Part shown: positions 49,971 to 58,690 of the stretch, piece after piece
Layout: the number at the start of each line of letters is the position of its first letter
How positions within the stretch are numbered: position 1 is the stretch's first letter
Origin: an uncultured Eggerthellaceae bacterium
GTDB lineage: Bacteria; Actinomycetota; Coriobacteriia; Coriobacteriales; Eggerthellaceae
Assembly (NCBI GenBank): GCA_958454405.1
Contig: CAUEBO010000002.1
Location: 48,064 to 112,063 of the forward strand
Length of the DNA: 64,000 nt
Reading direction: 5' to 3'
Made by a program: the position numbers and the translations under genes
The notes under the pieces: model-generated
The model's input: the letters and a program-made list of their open reading frames with translations, nothing else
Database searches by the model: none
What the model was told of the DNA's origin: nothing

Positions 49971-50897
49971 ATGACCGCGCGCCACGCTTCGCCCCTCGAG
50001 GCGCTGCTCGTCGACGAGTCCTTCGATGGCGACATCTACCCCAACGAGCCCATGGCCCGGCACACCATGTACCGCATCGGCGGCCCCGCCCGCTTCTTCG
50101 TGCAGGCAGGATCCGTCGGCGCGCTCAAACGCCTCGTCGAAGTCTGCGAGGAGTCCCAGGTGGAATGGGTCGCCGTTGGGCGGGGGAGCAACCTGCTGGT
50201 GGCCGACGAGGGGTTTTGCGGCGTCGTGGTGACGCTCGGGAGGGATTTCCGCGTGTGCCGCTACGACGAGGCGGAGCATCGCTTCTGCGTGGGCGCCGGC
50301 GTCCCCCTGTCGTCGGTGGTGCAGGACGCGTTCCATCGCTCGCTCGCCGGCCTCGAGTTCGCCGTGGGCACGCCGGGAACCGTCGGCGGCGCGCTGCGCA
50401 TGAACGCGGGCTCGCGCGACGAGTGGATAGGCTCGCGCGTCGTGTCCGTCACCACGTTCTCGGCCCAGCGCGGCCTCGTCCGCCGCGGAGGCGACGAGAT
50501 AGCCTGGGGCTACCGCACCAGCTCGTTCGAGCCCGACGAGGTCATCGTGGAATGCGAACTTTCCGTAGAACCTGCCGACCCGTTCTTCATCCGCGGTAAG
50601 ATGGAGGCGTCGCATGCGCGGCGCAAGAAGACGCAGCCCCTCACGTACCCTTCGTGCGGAAGCGTCTTCAAGAACCCGGAAGGGGAGTCGGCCGGCGCCC
50701 TCATCGAGCGGGTCGGCCTCAAGGGCTGCGCGATCGGCGGAGCCCAGGTTTCGGAGGTGCATGCGAACTTCATCGTGAACACGGGAGGCGCGACGGCGCG
50801 CGACGTGATGGATCTGATCGACCTGGCCAAACGTAAGGTGTACGAAGCATATGGCATCGAATTACAACCGGAAGTCCGCTTCCTCGGCTTCGCGTAG
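49971..50897 (+). CDS. murB: UDP-N-acetylenolpyruvoylglucosamine reductase
   Basis: A 308-residue FAD enzyme making UDP-MurNAc. Motifs are TMYRIGGPARFFV, VGRGSNLLVADEGFCGVVV, GTPGTVGGALRMNAGS, the catalytic Ser in YPSCGSVFKNP and a final EVRFLGF with its Glu. Its size is that of type II MurB. Its 3' end overlaps ftsQ by 47 bp in another frame, an unusually long overlap for this cluster. Confidence 0.97.
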   Translation: MTARHASPLEALLVDESFDGDIYPNEPMARHTMYRIGGPARFFVQAGSVGALKRLVEVCEESQVEWVAVGRGSNLLVADEGFCGVVVTLGRDFRVCRYDEAEHRFCVGAGVPLSSVVQDAFHRSLAGLEFAVGTPGTVGGALRMNAGSRDEWIGSRVVSVTTFSAQRGLVRRGGDEIAWGYRTSSFEPDEVIVECELSVEPADPFFIRGKMEASHARRKKTQPLTYPSCGSVFKNPEGESAGALIERVGLKGCAIGGAQVSEVHANFIVNTGGATARDVMDLIDLAKRKVYEAYGIELQPEVRFLGFA

Positions 50898-51891
50898 GCA
50901 GCCTGCGCGAAGCCGAAGCGCGTCCGGTTCCGGAAGGTCTGCGCGCCCGGGGGGCTCCGGCGCCCGTCCGCAGCCGCGCCCGTCCTCGCAAGCAGGCGCC
51001 TACCGCGCGATTCCCGGCGGGCAGCTGCCGAACCGCCGGGCGGGGCAGGCCCAGCGCCCCCTGACGTCCGTACGCGTGGGCGATCTCGACCGCGCCGACC
51101 GGGCGGCGCGCGCGCAGCGGACCTACCGGCGCCATCTCGTGCGCCTCGGCGTCGCGGCGGCGTTCGTCGTGGCGCTCCTTGCAGGCGGCATCGTGCTGTA
51201 CAACTCGGACGCCTTCTCCATCGAGAGCGTTTCCGTGCAGGGGGTGGAGCACCTCACGGCCGCCGAGATGGAGCAGCTCGCGGGAGTGCCGGCCGGCACC
51301 ACGCTTTTGCGCGTTGACGCCGGCGCCATCGAGTCGCGCCTGCTCATGGACGCCTGGGTGCAGGACGTGTCGGTGAATCGCCTGTTCCCGAACACGTTGG
51401 AGATCGCCGTCACGGAACGGACCATCGCCGCCGTGGTGAACGTGGCCACCGACAACGCCAGCTCCTCCCAGGATTGGGCCATCGCTTCCGACGGCATGTG
51501 GCTCATGCCCATTCCCGACCAGAATTCGGAGGCCGGCCGGAACACGAGTCCCAAGGTGTACGAAGACGCGGCTGCCGTCCTGCACATCGCCGACGTGCCC
51601 TACGGCGTCGAGCCCAAGGTGGGCACGTACTGCAGCGACTCGAACGTCAACAACGCGCTGTCCATCGTCGACGGCATGACCACCGATTTGGCCGGTCGGG
51701 TGACCACCGTGAAGGCGACGGAGACCGAGTCGACCACGCTCGTGCTCGACACCGGCGTCGAGATCGTGTTCGGCTCGGCGCAGGACATCCGGGACAAGGA
51801 GCGGGTGTGCCTCGAGATCATGCAGCAGCATCCCGACGTGGTGTACATCAACGTGCGCGTGGTGGAGAGCCCCACCTGGAGGGCTCTCTAG
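50851..51891 (+). CDS. ftsQ: Cell division protein FtsQ/DivIB
   Basis: 346 residues. A very basic, Ser/Arg/Pro-rich cytoplasmic tail (about 1-95) leads to one membrane helix (about 98-118) and the POTRA domain (FSIESVSVQGVEHLTAAEMEQLAGVPAGTTLL). The FtsQ beta domain follows (LFPNTLEIAVTERTIAAVVN ... VYINVRVVESPTWR). It scaffolds the FtsL/FtsB-FtsW/FtsI complex outside the membrane. It begins inside murB (47-bp overlap) and is followed at once by a 26-bp-arm hairpin repeat. Confidence 0.93.
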   Translation: MASNYNRKSASSASRRQPARSRSASGSGRSARPGGSGARPQPRPSSQAGAYRAIPGGQLPNRRAGQAQRPLTSVRVGDLDRADRAARAQRTYRRHLVRLGVAAAFVVALLAGGIVLYNSDAFSIESVSVQGVEHLTAAEMEQLAGVPAGTTLLRVDAGAIESRLLMDAWVQDVSVNRLFPNTLEIAVTERTIAAVVNVATDNASSSQDWAIASDGMWLMPIPDQNSEAGRNTSPKVYEDAAAVLHIADVPYGVEPKVGTYCSDSNVNNALSIVDGMTTDLAGRVTTVKATETESTTLVLDTGVEIVFGSAQDIRDKERVCLEIMQQHPDVVYINVRVVESPTWRAL

Positions 51892-51905
51892 GAACCTGTG
51901 CGGGC

Positions 51906-51998
51906 GGCGCCGGGGGCCGGGCGAGGGCCCAGTCGCTCAAACAGTCCTCGCTGCGCTGCGGAACTCGCTTGGTGGGCCCTCGCCCGGCCCCCGGCGCC
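51906..51998. repeat. Palindromic repeat, copy A: 26-bp perfect arms, conserved loop
   Basis: The 26-bp arms at 51906-51931 and 51973-51998 are perfectly complementary (outer GGCGCCGGGG, inner CGAGGGCCCA). The 41-nt loop contains GCTCAAACAGTCCT and GCGGAACTCGC. The same loop ends occur in copy B at 61947-62051, whereas the arms differ between copies. It may act as a terminator for the dcw operon, though no T-run follows. Confidence 0.75.
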
Positions 51999-52100
51999 CG
52001 TCCTCGGCTTCCCGTTCGCTGGGAAAGTTCTACCTGGGACTCCCTGAGAACCCGTCCGGCAGCTTATTGTGAACGTGCGGTTTTCATTCTTGCAGCGCAA

Positions 52101-52129
52101 TTTGCAAAAGGTTGATCATCGTGTACAAT
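52101..52129 (+). promoter_or_regulatory. Promoter of ftsZ
   Basis: TTTGCA (52101-52106) and TACAAT (52124-52129) are 17 bp apart, with TTGCAA at 16 bp as an alternative -35. The ATG of ftsZ lies 70 bp downstream. The surroundings are the most A/T-rich of the gap. Confidence 0.65.
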
Positions 52130-52198
52130 AACCGCACGTGAACTGTACTCCCGAAGGGAAACGCAGCATTTGAAAACGCAGCTGGTGTGGAGGATACA

Positions 52199-53329
52199 AT
52201 GCCAAACAAAATAGGTTCCGAGCATTTGGCGGTCATCAAGGTCGTCGGCGTGGGCGGCGGCGGCACGAATGCCGTGAACCGCATGGTTGAAGCAGGGGTT
52301 CGAGGCGTCGAGTTCATCGCTGTGAACACCGACCGCCAGGCCCTGCTCATGTCGGATGCCGACAAGACGATCCACATCGGCGAGGAACTGACCCGCGGGC
52401 TCGGCGCAGGCGCGAACCCGGAGGTGGGATGCCAGGCCGCCGAAGAGAGCCGCGCGGAGATCCGCGAGGCGCTCGCCGAAGCGGACATGGTGTTCGTCAC
52501 GGCCGGCGAGGGCGGCGGCACGGGAACGGGAGCCGCTCCCATCATCGCCGAGATCGCGCGCGAGGAGATAGGCGCGCTCACGGTGGGCATCGTCACGAAG
52601 CCCTTCTCGTTCGAGGGCCGCACGCGCCGCAACCAGGCCGAGCAGGGCGTCGATTTGCTGTCGCAGAAGGTCGACACGCTCATCGTCATCCCGAACGACC
52701 GCCTGCTGGAGATCGTCGACAAGAAGACGAGCATGCTCGACGCCTTCCGCATCGCCGACGACACGCTGCGCCAGGGCATCCAGGGCGTCACGGACCTCAT
52801 CACCATCCCCGGCCTCATCAACCTCGACTTCGCCGACATCCGCACCGTCATGAAGGACGCGGGCACGGCCATGATGGGCATCGGCCTGGCCTCCGGCGAG
52901 AACCGCGCGCTCGAGGCGGCCCAGCAGGCTACGAACTCGAGCCTGCTGGAAACGTCCATCGCCGGCGCGTCGCGCGTTCTGTTCTCCATCGCCGGCGGTC
53001 CCGACCTCACGCTCACCGAGGTCGACGCGGCCGCCCGCGCGGTCGAGGCGTGCGCCGACGAGAACGCCAACATCATCTACGGGCAGATCATCGACGAGAC
53101 CATGCAGGACGACGTGCGCATCACGGTCATCGCCACTGGTTTCAAGTCCACGTCGCCGCAGCAGTCGTCCATGGATTTCTCGGGCAAGGACCTGTTCGCC
53201 TCCACGTCGACGCTGGAGTCGGTGCAGTCCGCGCCTGCTCCCATCTCGTACTCCAGCAGCACGAGCGGTGGGAACGGCCGGTTCGCCGACGAGGACTACA
53301 TTCCCGACTTCCTGAAGCGCCAGCGCTAA
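52199..53329 (+). CDS. ftsZ: Cell division GTPase FtsZ
   Basis: A 376-residue tubulin homologue that forms the Z-ring. Motifs are VVGVGGGGTNAVNRM, NTDRQAL, the tubulin signature GGGTGTG at 105-111 and the T7 loop NLDFADIRTVM (catalytic Asp). The Ser/Thr-rich linker ends in DYIPDFLKRQR, the C-terminal peptide that docks membrane anchors. With no FtsA in the cluster, SepF (54988) is the likely anchor. GGAGG lies five bases before the ATG at 52199. Confidence 0.98.
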   Translation: MPNKIGSEHLAVIKVVGVGGGGTNAVNRMVEAGVRGVEFIAVNTDRQALLMSDADKTIHIGEELTRGLGAGANPEVGCQAAEESRAEIREALAEADMVFVTAGEGGGTGTGAAPIIAEIAREEIGALTVGIVTKPFSFEGRTRRNQAEQGVDLLSQKVDTLIVIPNDRLLEIVDKKTSMLDAFRIADDTLRQGIQGVTDLITIPGLINLDFADIRTVMKDAGTAMMGIGLASGENRALEAAQQATNSSLLETSIAGASRVLFSIAGGPDLTLTEVDAAARAVEACADENANIIYGQIIDETMQDDVRITVIATGFKSTSPQQSSMDFSGKDLFASTSTLESVQSAPAPISYSSSTSGGNGRFADEDYIPDFLKRQR

Positions 53330-53342
53330 AGCAGCCGCTTGC

Positions 53343-54200
53343 ATGGCATCGGTCGTGGAACTTCCAGAACCGCATCTCGACGCGCGCCTCTTCGGCGCGC
53401 GTCGCATATCGGCGCTCACCGACGAGGCCCTGTTCCAGCGCACGGGCGTGCGCGTCGCGTTCACCGGCCGCACGGGCGGCGAGAGCATGGGCCCCTTCGC
53501 CGACCTCAATCTGGGCGATCATGTGGGCGACGACTCCGCGATCGTCGCGTACAACCGGAAGCTGCTGCTGGAGGCGCTGGGCGCCGCCGACGCGGCCCTC
53601 ATGACGGTGAGCCAGGTGCACGGCGACGATATCGTGGAGGTGAGCTCCGCCGACGCTCGGACGCTGGAGAAGGTTCGCGCCCGCGCGCTCAGGGGGGCCG
53701 ACGGCATCCTCGTGGACGCGCCGCAAGTGGCGGCGCTTCTGTGCTTCGCCGATTGCGTGCCCGTGGTGATCGTGTCGCCCACGGGGCGCTTCTCCGTCGC
53801 GCACGCTGGGTGGCGGGGCGCGGTGGCGGGCATCGCCGGCAAGGCCGCGCGCCTCGTGGCCGCCCGCGACGCCGAGGCCCTCGGCTGCACAGCGGCCGAG
53901 GCCGCCGCCGCATGCAACGCCTACCTCGGCCCGCACATCCACGCGGAGTGCTTCGAGACGGACAAGGACGTGCGGGCGTGGTTCGCCGCGCGCTTCGGCG
54001 ACGACGTCGCCCCTGACGATCGCCATGTGGACCTGTCCCGCGCCATCTCGCGCGATCTTGCCCAGGCCGGCTTGGACCCGGCGCGCGTCGTCGACGCGGG
54101 GGTATGCACGGTCTGCCAGTCGGACGAGTACTTCTCCTATCGCGCGTCGGGCGGCACGTGCGGCCGCCACGGCGCCATCGCCGTGTTGCAGAAAGGTTGA
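53343..54200 (+). CDS. pgeF: Peptidoglycan editing factor PgeF (YfiH/YlmD, laccase-domain)
   Basis: 285 residues of the multicopper-polyphenol-oxidase-like YfiH family. Conserved metal/active-site segments are SQVHGDD (His), CFADCVPVVIVSP (Cys), HAGWRGAVAGI (His) and YFSYRASGGTCGRHG near the end. In E. coli this protein removes L-Ser wrongly built into the stem peptide, so its place in a murein cluster is apt; purine-nucleoside activities are also reported for the family. It begins 13 bp after ftsZ. Confidence 0.94.
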   Translation: MASVVELPEPHLDARLFGARRISALTDEALFQRTGVRVAFTGRTGGESMGPFADLNLGDHVGDDSAIVAYNRKLLLEALGAADAALMTVSQVHGDDIVEVSSADARTLEKVRARALRGADGILVDAPQVAALLCFADCVPVVIVSPTGRFSVAHAGWRGAVAGIAGKAARLVAARDAEALGCTAAEAAAACNAYLGPHIHAECFETDKDVRAWFAARFGDDVAPDDRHVDLSRAISRDLAQAGLDPARVVDAGVCTVCQSDEYFSYRASGGTCGRHGAIAVLQKG

Positions 54201-54206
54201 CGGATC

Positions 54207-54914
54207 ATGGGTATCGAAGAACGCTACGCGAACATCGCAGCCGAGGTGGCTGCCGTTTGCCGCGAGGCCGGACGCGACCCGCGCGAGGTGACGGTCGTCG
54301 CCGTGTCGAAGACCGTGGGCCCGGCCCAAGTGGGAAGCGCCGTTGCGGCCGGGGCGCGCGACTTCGGCGAGAACCGCCCCGACGGGCTCGTGGAGAAGGC
54401 TGCAGCGTATCCGCAGGCCAACTGGCATTTCATCGGCAACATCCAGTCGCGCCGCATCCCCGACATCGTAGGGTCGGCCGCGCTCGTGCACTCGCTTGTC
54501 GAGGAGCGCCATGCGCGCAAGATCGATGAGGCGGCCGCGGCGGCGGGCAAGGTGCAGGACGTGCTGCTCGAAGTGAACGTGTCGGGGGAGCAGAGCAAGA
54601 GCGGCCTCGCGCCGGCCGATGCGGAGGGGATGCTCGCCGTGTGCGGGGGCCTTTCCCACGTGAAGGTGCGCGGCCTCATGACGATGGCGCCGCAGGGCGA
54701 CCTTCGGGCGGCGCGCGCGTGCTTCGACGAACTCGCGCATCTGTGCGACAGGCTGCGGCGCGGTTTGGACCCTGATCGGGCCGCCCTATTCAATGAGCTT
54801 TCTATGGGCATGAGCGAAGACTGGCGCGAGGGCATCGCCGCAGGCGCTACCATAGTGCGCATCGGCAGGGCCCTGTTCGACGACGCGTTCGAGGACGGCC
54901 CGCTTTCGAACTGA
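54207..54914 (+). CDS. yggS: PLP homeostasis protein, YggS/YlmE family
   Basis: A 235-residue single-domain PLP-barrel protein like the alanine-racemase N-terminal half. The PLP Lys lies in VVAVSKTV (about residue 33), followed by GENRPDGLVEKAA, WHFIGNIQSRR, VNVSGEQSKSG, RGLMTMAP and LSMGMSEDWREGIAAGATIVRIG. It buffers pyridoxal phosphate and has no known catalytic turnover. It lies 6 bp after pgeF, the usual actinobacterial/firmicute order. Confidence 0.96.
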   Translation: MGIEERYANIAAEVAAVCREAGRDPREVTVVAVSKTVGPAQVGSAVAAGARDFGENRPDGLVEKAAAYPQANWHFIGNIQSRRIPDIVGSAALVHSLVEERHARKIDEAAAAAGKVQDVLLEVNVSGEQSKSGLAPADAEGMLAVCGGLSHVKVRGLMTMAPQGDLRAARACFDELAHLCDRLRRGLDPDRAALFNELSMGMSEDWREGIAAGATIVRIGRALFDDAFEDGPLSN

Positions 54915-54987
54915 GCGCAGCGCACATGGCGATACGGAAACGCACCGGCGGCTCGACCGTCGGCATGAAACGAAGCAGGTGAACGAT

Positions 54988-55905
54988 ATGGAGCTGCCAA
55001 AGATCAAGAAATCGGAGCACGGTATGCTCGACGGCATCAAATCGAAGCTCGGCTTCGCCGAAGCTGATCGCGGCTACGACGAGCGCTATGAGGACGACTA
55101 CGGCGAGGGCTACGGGGACTACGGCGACCTAGACGAGTACGGCCCCGACTATCGGGATGACTGCGACGACGCGGCTGCGGCCGGCTCCCGCTACGACCCC
55201 TACGCGCCCGTGACCACGCGGCCGGTCAGGACCGGCTACACCCCTGCGGCTTCGCACGGCGCGAGCGTGACGCCGCCGAAGCTCGTCTCCATCGACGACG
55301 TGCGCGCGCGCACGCAGGTGCCTGAGAGCCTGGGGCGCGATCCCTTGCCCCCGCGCCGCGTGACGCCGGCGTCTCTCGGCGCCCACCGCGGGGAGCGGAC
55401 GATGGTCGACGCCTCCACGCCCGACCTGACGAACACGCCCAACGCCCGGGCGGCGGCCGCCTCGCAGCGCGAGCGCTCGGAGAGCCTGAGCTCGCTGTTC
55501 TCTTCGACGGCCGCGGCCGCGTCGACCGCGTCGGCGGTTTCCGACGGCGCGGGCACGGCGAAGAAGGCGGCTTCCGGAGCCGATGGATTCGACCCGTACG
55601 AGGCGTACGCGGGGGCAGGGGCGGCCAAGCACAGCCCCACACGCTCCATCACGGTGCTCAAGCCCGCCAGCTACGGCGAGGTCGAGCGCATCGCGAAGGC
55701 GCTCAAAGCGGGCGACGCCGTCGTGCTCGCCTTGCGCAACACGCCCGACAACCTGGCAAAGCGCATCCTCGACTTCTCGTTCGGCGTTTCGAGCGCCCTT
55801 GACGCGAGCGTGGACTGCGTTGCCGACAAGGTGTTCGTCATCACCCGCGGCGCGGCCCTCACCGACGCCGAGAAGACGGGCCTGCGCAACCAAGGGGTGC
55901 TGTAG
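54988..55905 (+). CDS. sepF: Cell division protein SepF
   Basis: 305 residues. The N-terminus MELPKIKKSEHGMLDGIKSKLG suits a membrane-targeting amphipathic helix. A long acidic then Ala/Ser/Thr-rich linker (about 25-215) follows, then the SepF domain (about 220-300: ITVLKPASYGEVERIAKALKAGDAVVLAL, RILDFSFGVSSALDASVDCVADKVFVITRG). It is about twice the usual length because of the linker, a feature of actinobacterial SepF. It anchors FtsZ to the membrane. The ATG at 54988 is preferred over the in-frame GTG at 54979. Confidence 0.93.
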   Translation: MELPKIKKSEHGMLDGIKSKLGFAEADRGYDERYEDDYGEGYGDYGDLDEYGPDYRDDCDDAAAAGSRYDPYAPVTTRPVRTGYTPAASHGASVTPPKLVSIDDVRARTQVPESLGRDPLPPRRVTPASLGAHRGERTMVDASTPDLTNTPNARAAAASQRERSESLSSLFSSTAAAASTASAVSDGAGTAKKAASGADGFDPYEAYAGAGAAKHSPTRSITVLKPASYGEVERIAKALKAGDAVVLALRNTPDNLAKRILDFSFGVSSALDASVDCVADKVFVITRGAALTDAEKTGLRNQGVL

Positions 55906-55935
55906 CATGACCGGAAACGCCAAGGAGCCTGCCAC

Positions 55936-56196
55936 ATGTTGAGTTTGAAGTACCTGATCGTCTCGCTCGCCGACGCGTACAGCATGGTGCTGTTCGTCTA
56001 CGTCATCATGTCGTGGCTGCCCACCGACCGCGGCATCCTGGGCGACATCTACCGCGTGCTGGGGAAGGTGTGCGAACCGTACCTCGGCCTGTTCAGGAAA
56101 CTGATACCCCCTATTGGAGGTATGGTGGACGTTACTCCCATAATCGCCCTGCTTGTATTACAATTCGGGGTACGTTTACTTGTGAACCTGTTCTAG
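55936..56196 (+). CDS. yggT: YggT family membrane protein (YlmG)
   Basis: 86 residues with two membrane helices (about 8-28 and 62-85) linked by the conserved VLGKVCEPYLGLFRKLIPPIGGMVDVTPIIALLVLQ segment, the YggT signature. Function is not settled; it is regularly found between sepF and divIVA and affects division or osmotic behaviour. Confidence 0.95.
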   Translation: MLSLKYLIVSLADAYSMVLFVYVIMSWLPTDRGILGDIYRVLGKVCEPYLGLFRKLIPPIGGMVDVTPIIALLVLQFGVRLLVNLF

Positions 56197-56241
56197 CATA
56201 TATGCTCGTGGAGCTGCATGGGCAAGACGAAGGGACTACAG

Positions 56242-57039
56242 ATGGCTATCACCTCGGCTGAAATCCACAATCAGAGCTTCTCGGTCGACCGCAGAGGCTA
56301 CGACGTCGACGAAGTGGACGTGTTCCTCGAGCATGTCGCCGACGAGATCGATGACATGAACGCCCAGATCGCGCAGCTCGAAAGCCAGATGGACGACGGC
56401 AAGTTCGACGGCTTCGACAAGCCGGCGCGCATCGAGGCTCCCGCCGTGGACGACGCGGTGCTGGCGGAGAAGGACGAGCGCATCGCCGATCTCGAGCGCC
56501 AGCTCGAGGCGAAGAAGGCCGACGACAACGCCATCGCCCAGGCCCTCATCATCGCGCAGCGCTCCGCCGACGAGATCATCGCGAACGCCAACGCCCAGGC
56601 CGCCGCTTCCGTCAAGGACGCCGAGGACGAGGCGCAGCGCATCCTGGACAAGGCCGAAGCCGACAGGCAGAAGGTGCTCGACGCCATCAAGAAGCTCGAG
56701 GAGGGCCGGGAAGACGCGCGCGAGGAGTACAAGGACCTGCTCACCGACTTCATCAGCGACGCCACGCGCAAGCTCGCCGAGATCGGCGGCACGCCGCTCG
56801 CCGCTTCCGCTCCGAGCGCCCATGCCCGCTCCGTCGTCGCGGTGGAGGCTTCGTCGTCCGACCGCGTGACAGCCTCCGCGCAGGCTCCCATCAACCGCGA
56901 CGGCGCGGCCGCCTACGCTGCTCCCCAGGCGACGGGCGCGGTGGTGGCCCCGGCCACTCCGAAGCCCTCCGGAGTCGAGAAGGACCTCTCCGGTTTCGGC
57001 GACGCCGACGACGCGTTCGAATTCGAGGAGATCGACTAG
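56242..57039 (+). CDS. divIVA: Septum/pole protein DivIVA
   Basis: 265 residues. The N-terminal membrane-curvature domain (ITSAEIHNQSFSVDRRGYDVDEVDVFLEHV) is followed by long coiled coils (about 35-60 and 75-185) and a disordered Ala/Pro tail ending in acidic DDAFEFEEID. In Actinobacteria the homologue Wag31 directs polar growth; here it probably marks septa and poles. ATG 56242 has AAGGG seven bases upstream and fits the family start better than the ATG at 56218. Confidence 0.95.
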   Translation: MAITSAEIHNQSFSVDRRGYDVDEVDVFLEHVADEIDDMNAQIAQLESQMDDGKFDGFDKPARIEAPAVDDAVLAEKDERIADLERQLEAKKADDNAIAQALIIAQRSADEIIANANAQAAASVKDAEDEAQRILDKAEADRQKVLDAIKKLEEGREDAREEYKDLLTDFISDATRKLAEIGGTPLAASAPSAHARSVVAVEASSSDRVTASAQAPINRDGAAAYAAPQATGAVVAPATPKPSGVEKDLSGFGDADDAFEFEEID

Positions 57040-57084
57040 GTTGTTCTGCCGTTCTGCGAACGGCGGAACGGCTCGACGCTGCGA

Positions 57085-57184
57085 GGCCCCGAAACGCCGG
57101 TCCTCGCGCGATGCCGGAAGCTCGCGTGCCCGTGCACGCGCCACCTCCGTCATCCCGCGAATCTCGGACGTTTCGGGGCCTTTT
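57085..57184 (+). terminator. Long-loop terminator after divIVA
   Basis: GGCCCCGAAACG (57085-57096) pairs perfectly with CGTTTCGGGGCC (57169-57180), and TTTT follows. The 72-nt loop contains further small stems (CCGG...CCGG), so the RNA would be branched. It ends 55 bp before yggU. Confidence 0.7.
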
Positions 57185-57239
57185 GCCGACGTGCCAGCGC
57201 TAAACCTGCGGGTTCGCGCATTCGACCAGGAGCTGTTCC

Positions 57240-57536
57240 GTGTCTGAAAAGCCAGTCATCATAGCCGTCCATGTCACGCCCCGTTCGGGGCGTGACGAGG
57301 TTTCGGGGGTTCGGGCCGATGCGAACGGCTCGGACGAGGTGTGCGTGCGGGTGACGGCGGCTCCCGACGGCGGCAAGGCCAACAAAGCCGCGTGCGCGAC
57401 GGTGGCGAAGGCGCTCGGCGTTCCGAAGGGCGCGGTTTCGGTGGCGGCGGGCCAGACGTCGCGGCACAAGCGCCTCGCCGTCCACGCGGACGGCGAACGC
57501 GCGGGCGCGTGGGTCGCCTCCCTTCCGCGCCTCTGA
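57240..57536 (+). CDS. yggU: DUF167 family protein (YggU)
   Basis: A 98-residue DUF167 protein. The family pattern VTPRSGRDEVSG, then VRVTAAPDGGKANKAACATVAKALGVPKGAVSVAAGQTSRHKRL, is complete. Function is unknown. It starts with GTG. It commonly sits near yggS/yggT, which supports the call. Confidence 0.9.
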   Translation: MSEKPVIIAVHVTPRSGRDEVSGVRADANGSDEVCVRVTAAPDGGKANKAACATVAKALGVPKGAVSVAAGQTSRHKRLAVHADGERAGAWVASLPRL

Positions 57537-57680
57537 CCGAAGGCCTTCCGGACGCTGCACGGAGCTCGTTGCTCCGGCGTTTCGGCTCCCTTTCAATTCC
57601 CGTGCCCGTTCGAGCTTCGTCGTCGCAGCGGACAGCTTCCTGTGCAGTTGTCGTGAAGTTTTGAAGGCGGATGTTTTCCG

Positions 57681-57711
57681 TTGACGACGACGTAGCGTCA
57701 TCGCATATGCT
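57681..57711 (+). promoter_or_regulatory. MerR-type promoter of the regulator gene
   Basis: TTGACG (57681-57686) and TATGCT (57706-57711) are separated by 19 bp, with the dyad TGACG...CGTCA (about 57682-57700) overlapping the -35/spacer. This suggests autoregulation by the MerR protein encoded 74 bp downstream. The dyad differs from TGGAG-N4-CTCCA at 4349 and 18676, so those belong to another regulator. Confidence 0.55.
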
Positions 57712-57784
57712 CGATCGGTCGGGCAGCCCGACGCAAGACGAGGGCGCGGCTGCGATCTGCCGGCGAGCACATGAGGAGCAACCG

Positions 57785-58549
57785 ATGATCGAGCAACGAT
57801 ACCTGACCGTGGGCGAGCTGGCGCGGCGCGTCGGGGTGACGGTGCGCACCATCCAGTACTACGATCAGCAGGGCCTGCTGTCGCCTTCGGCGAAAGGCCC
57901 TCAGAACCAGCGCCTGTATACCGACGCCAACGTCGAGGACCTGTGCCGCATCTTGACCTTGAAGTACCTTGGCCTGTCACTTGCCCAGATCAAGTCCGAT
58001 GCGGAGCGCTGCCAGGATCCCGCTGCGGTGCAGGAGCTCGCCGACAAGCAGATGGATGCCGTCGAGGACCAGTTCCAGACCCTGTTCAGGCGCATGACCA
58101 CGCTGCGCTCGCTGCGTGATGTGGCCCAGGAGGAAGACGTCGGCTGGAAGGGCATGGCCGACGCCATCGAACGCTGCCAGGACGAGGGCCGGTTCTTCTG
58201 GCGGCTCACGTGCATTCGCGACGACGCGTCCAACGAAGCGGCCGTCGAAGAGCGCGTGGCGCGCTGCGAATCCGTGTCGAGGTGGCACGAGCTGATAGCC
58301 GATACCATTCGCCTCATGCCCGCCGGCGAGCCTGTCGACAGCCCCCGCAACCGCGACCTCGCGAGACGCTATCTCGAATTGAATCTGTCCCAGGAGGCCG
58401 CGCATGCAGAGGAGAATTTCATCCTCATGGAGAACATGGCCCCGCATGCCCATGGCGACGGGTCGTTCGACGAGCTGCGCCAGGCCGTGTTCGATCATCT
58501 CGAGGCCGTTGCGTCGGCTTACCGGGGCCGCCCTGAGCCGGCCGATTGA
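57785..58549 (+). CDS. MerR family transcriptional regulator
   Basis: 254 residues. The N-terminal MerR winged helix (YLTVGELARRVGVTVRTIQYYDQQGLLSPSAKG, then RLYTDANVEDLCRILTLKYLGLSLAQI) is complete. A dimer coiled coil follows (about 75-115), then an about 130-residue helical C-terminal domain with scattered His/Cys that resembles TipAS-like effector-binding domains only loosely. Start ATG 57785 has GAGGAG upstream. It is followed after 141 bp by the radical SAM gene, which it may regulate together with the importer downstream. Confidence 0.9.
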   Translation: MIEQRYLTVGELARRVGVTVRTIQYYDQQGLLSPSAKGPQNQRLYTDANVEDLCRILTLKYLGLSLAQIKSDAERCQDPAAVQELADKQMDAVEDQFQTLFRRMTTLRSLRDVAQEEDVGWKGMADAIERCQDEGRFFWRLTCIRDDASNEAAVEERVARCESVSRWHELIADTIRLMPAGEPVDSPRNRDLARRYLELNLSQEAAHAEENFILMENMAPHAHGDGSFDELRQAVFDHLEAVASAYRGRPEPAD

Positions 58550-58690
58550 GACCGGCTCGCACCGGTCCGGCGAAAGGCGCTTTCCATCCCTCTTCCTCGT
58601 ATCGGGCCGCCTCGCCGCTTGGAGCTTCTCTGTCTGAAGGGGGCGGTGCCCCTCCAGTCCCGTATGCCCTGAAACCGAAAGGAGCCGCCC

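Larger units (their letters stand above)
51892..52198. other. Gap between ftsQ and ftsZ: hairpin repeat and ftsZ promoter
   Basis: A 307-bp gap. The first half is the palindromic repeat at 51906-51998; the second half carries the ftsZ promoter (52101-52129) and a roughly 65-nt leader. The hairpin probably separates ftsZ transcription from the upstream cluster. Confidence 0.65.
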
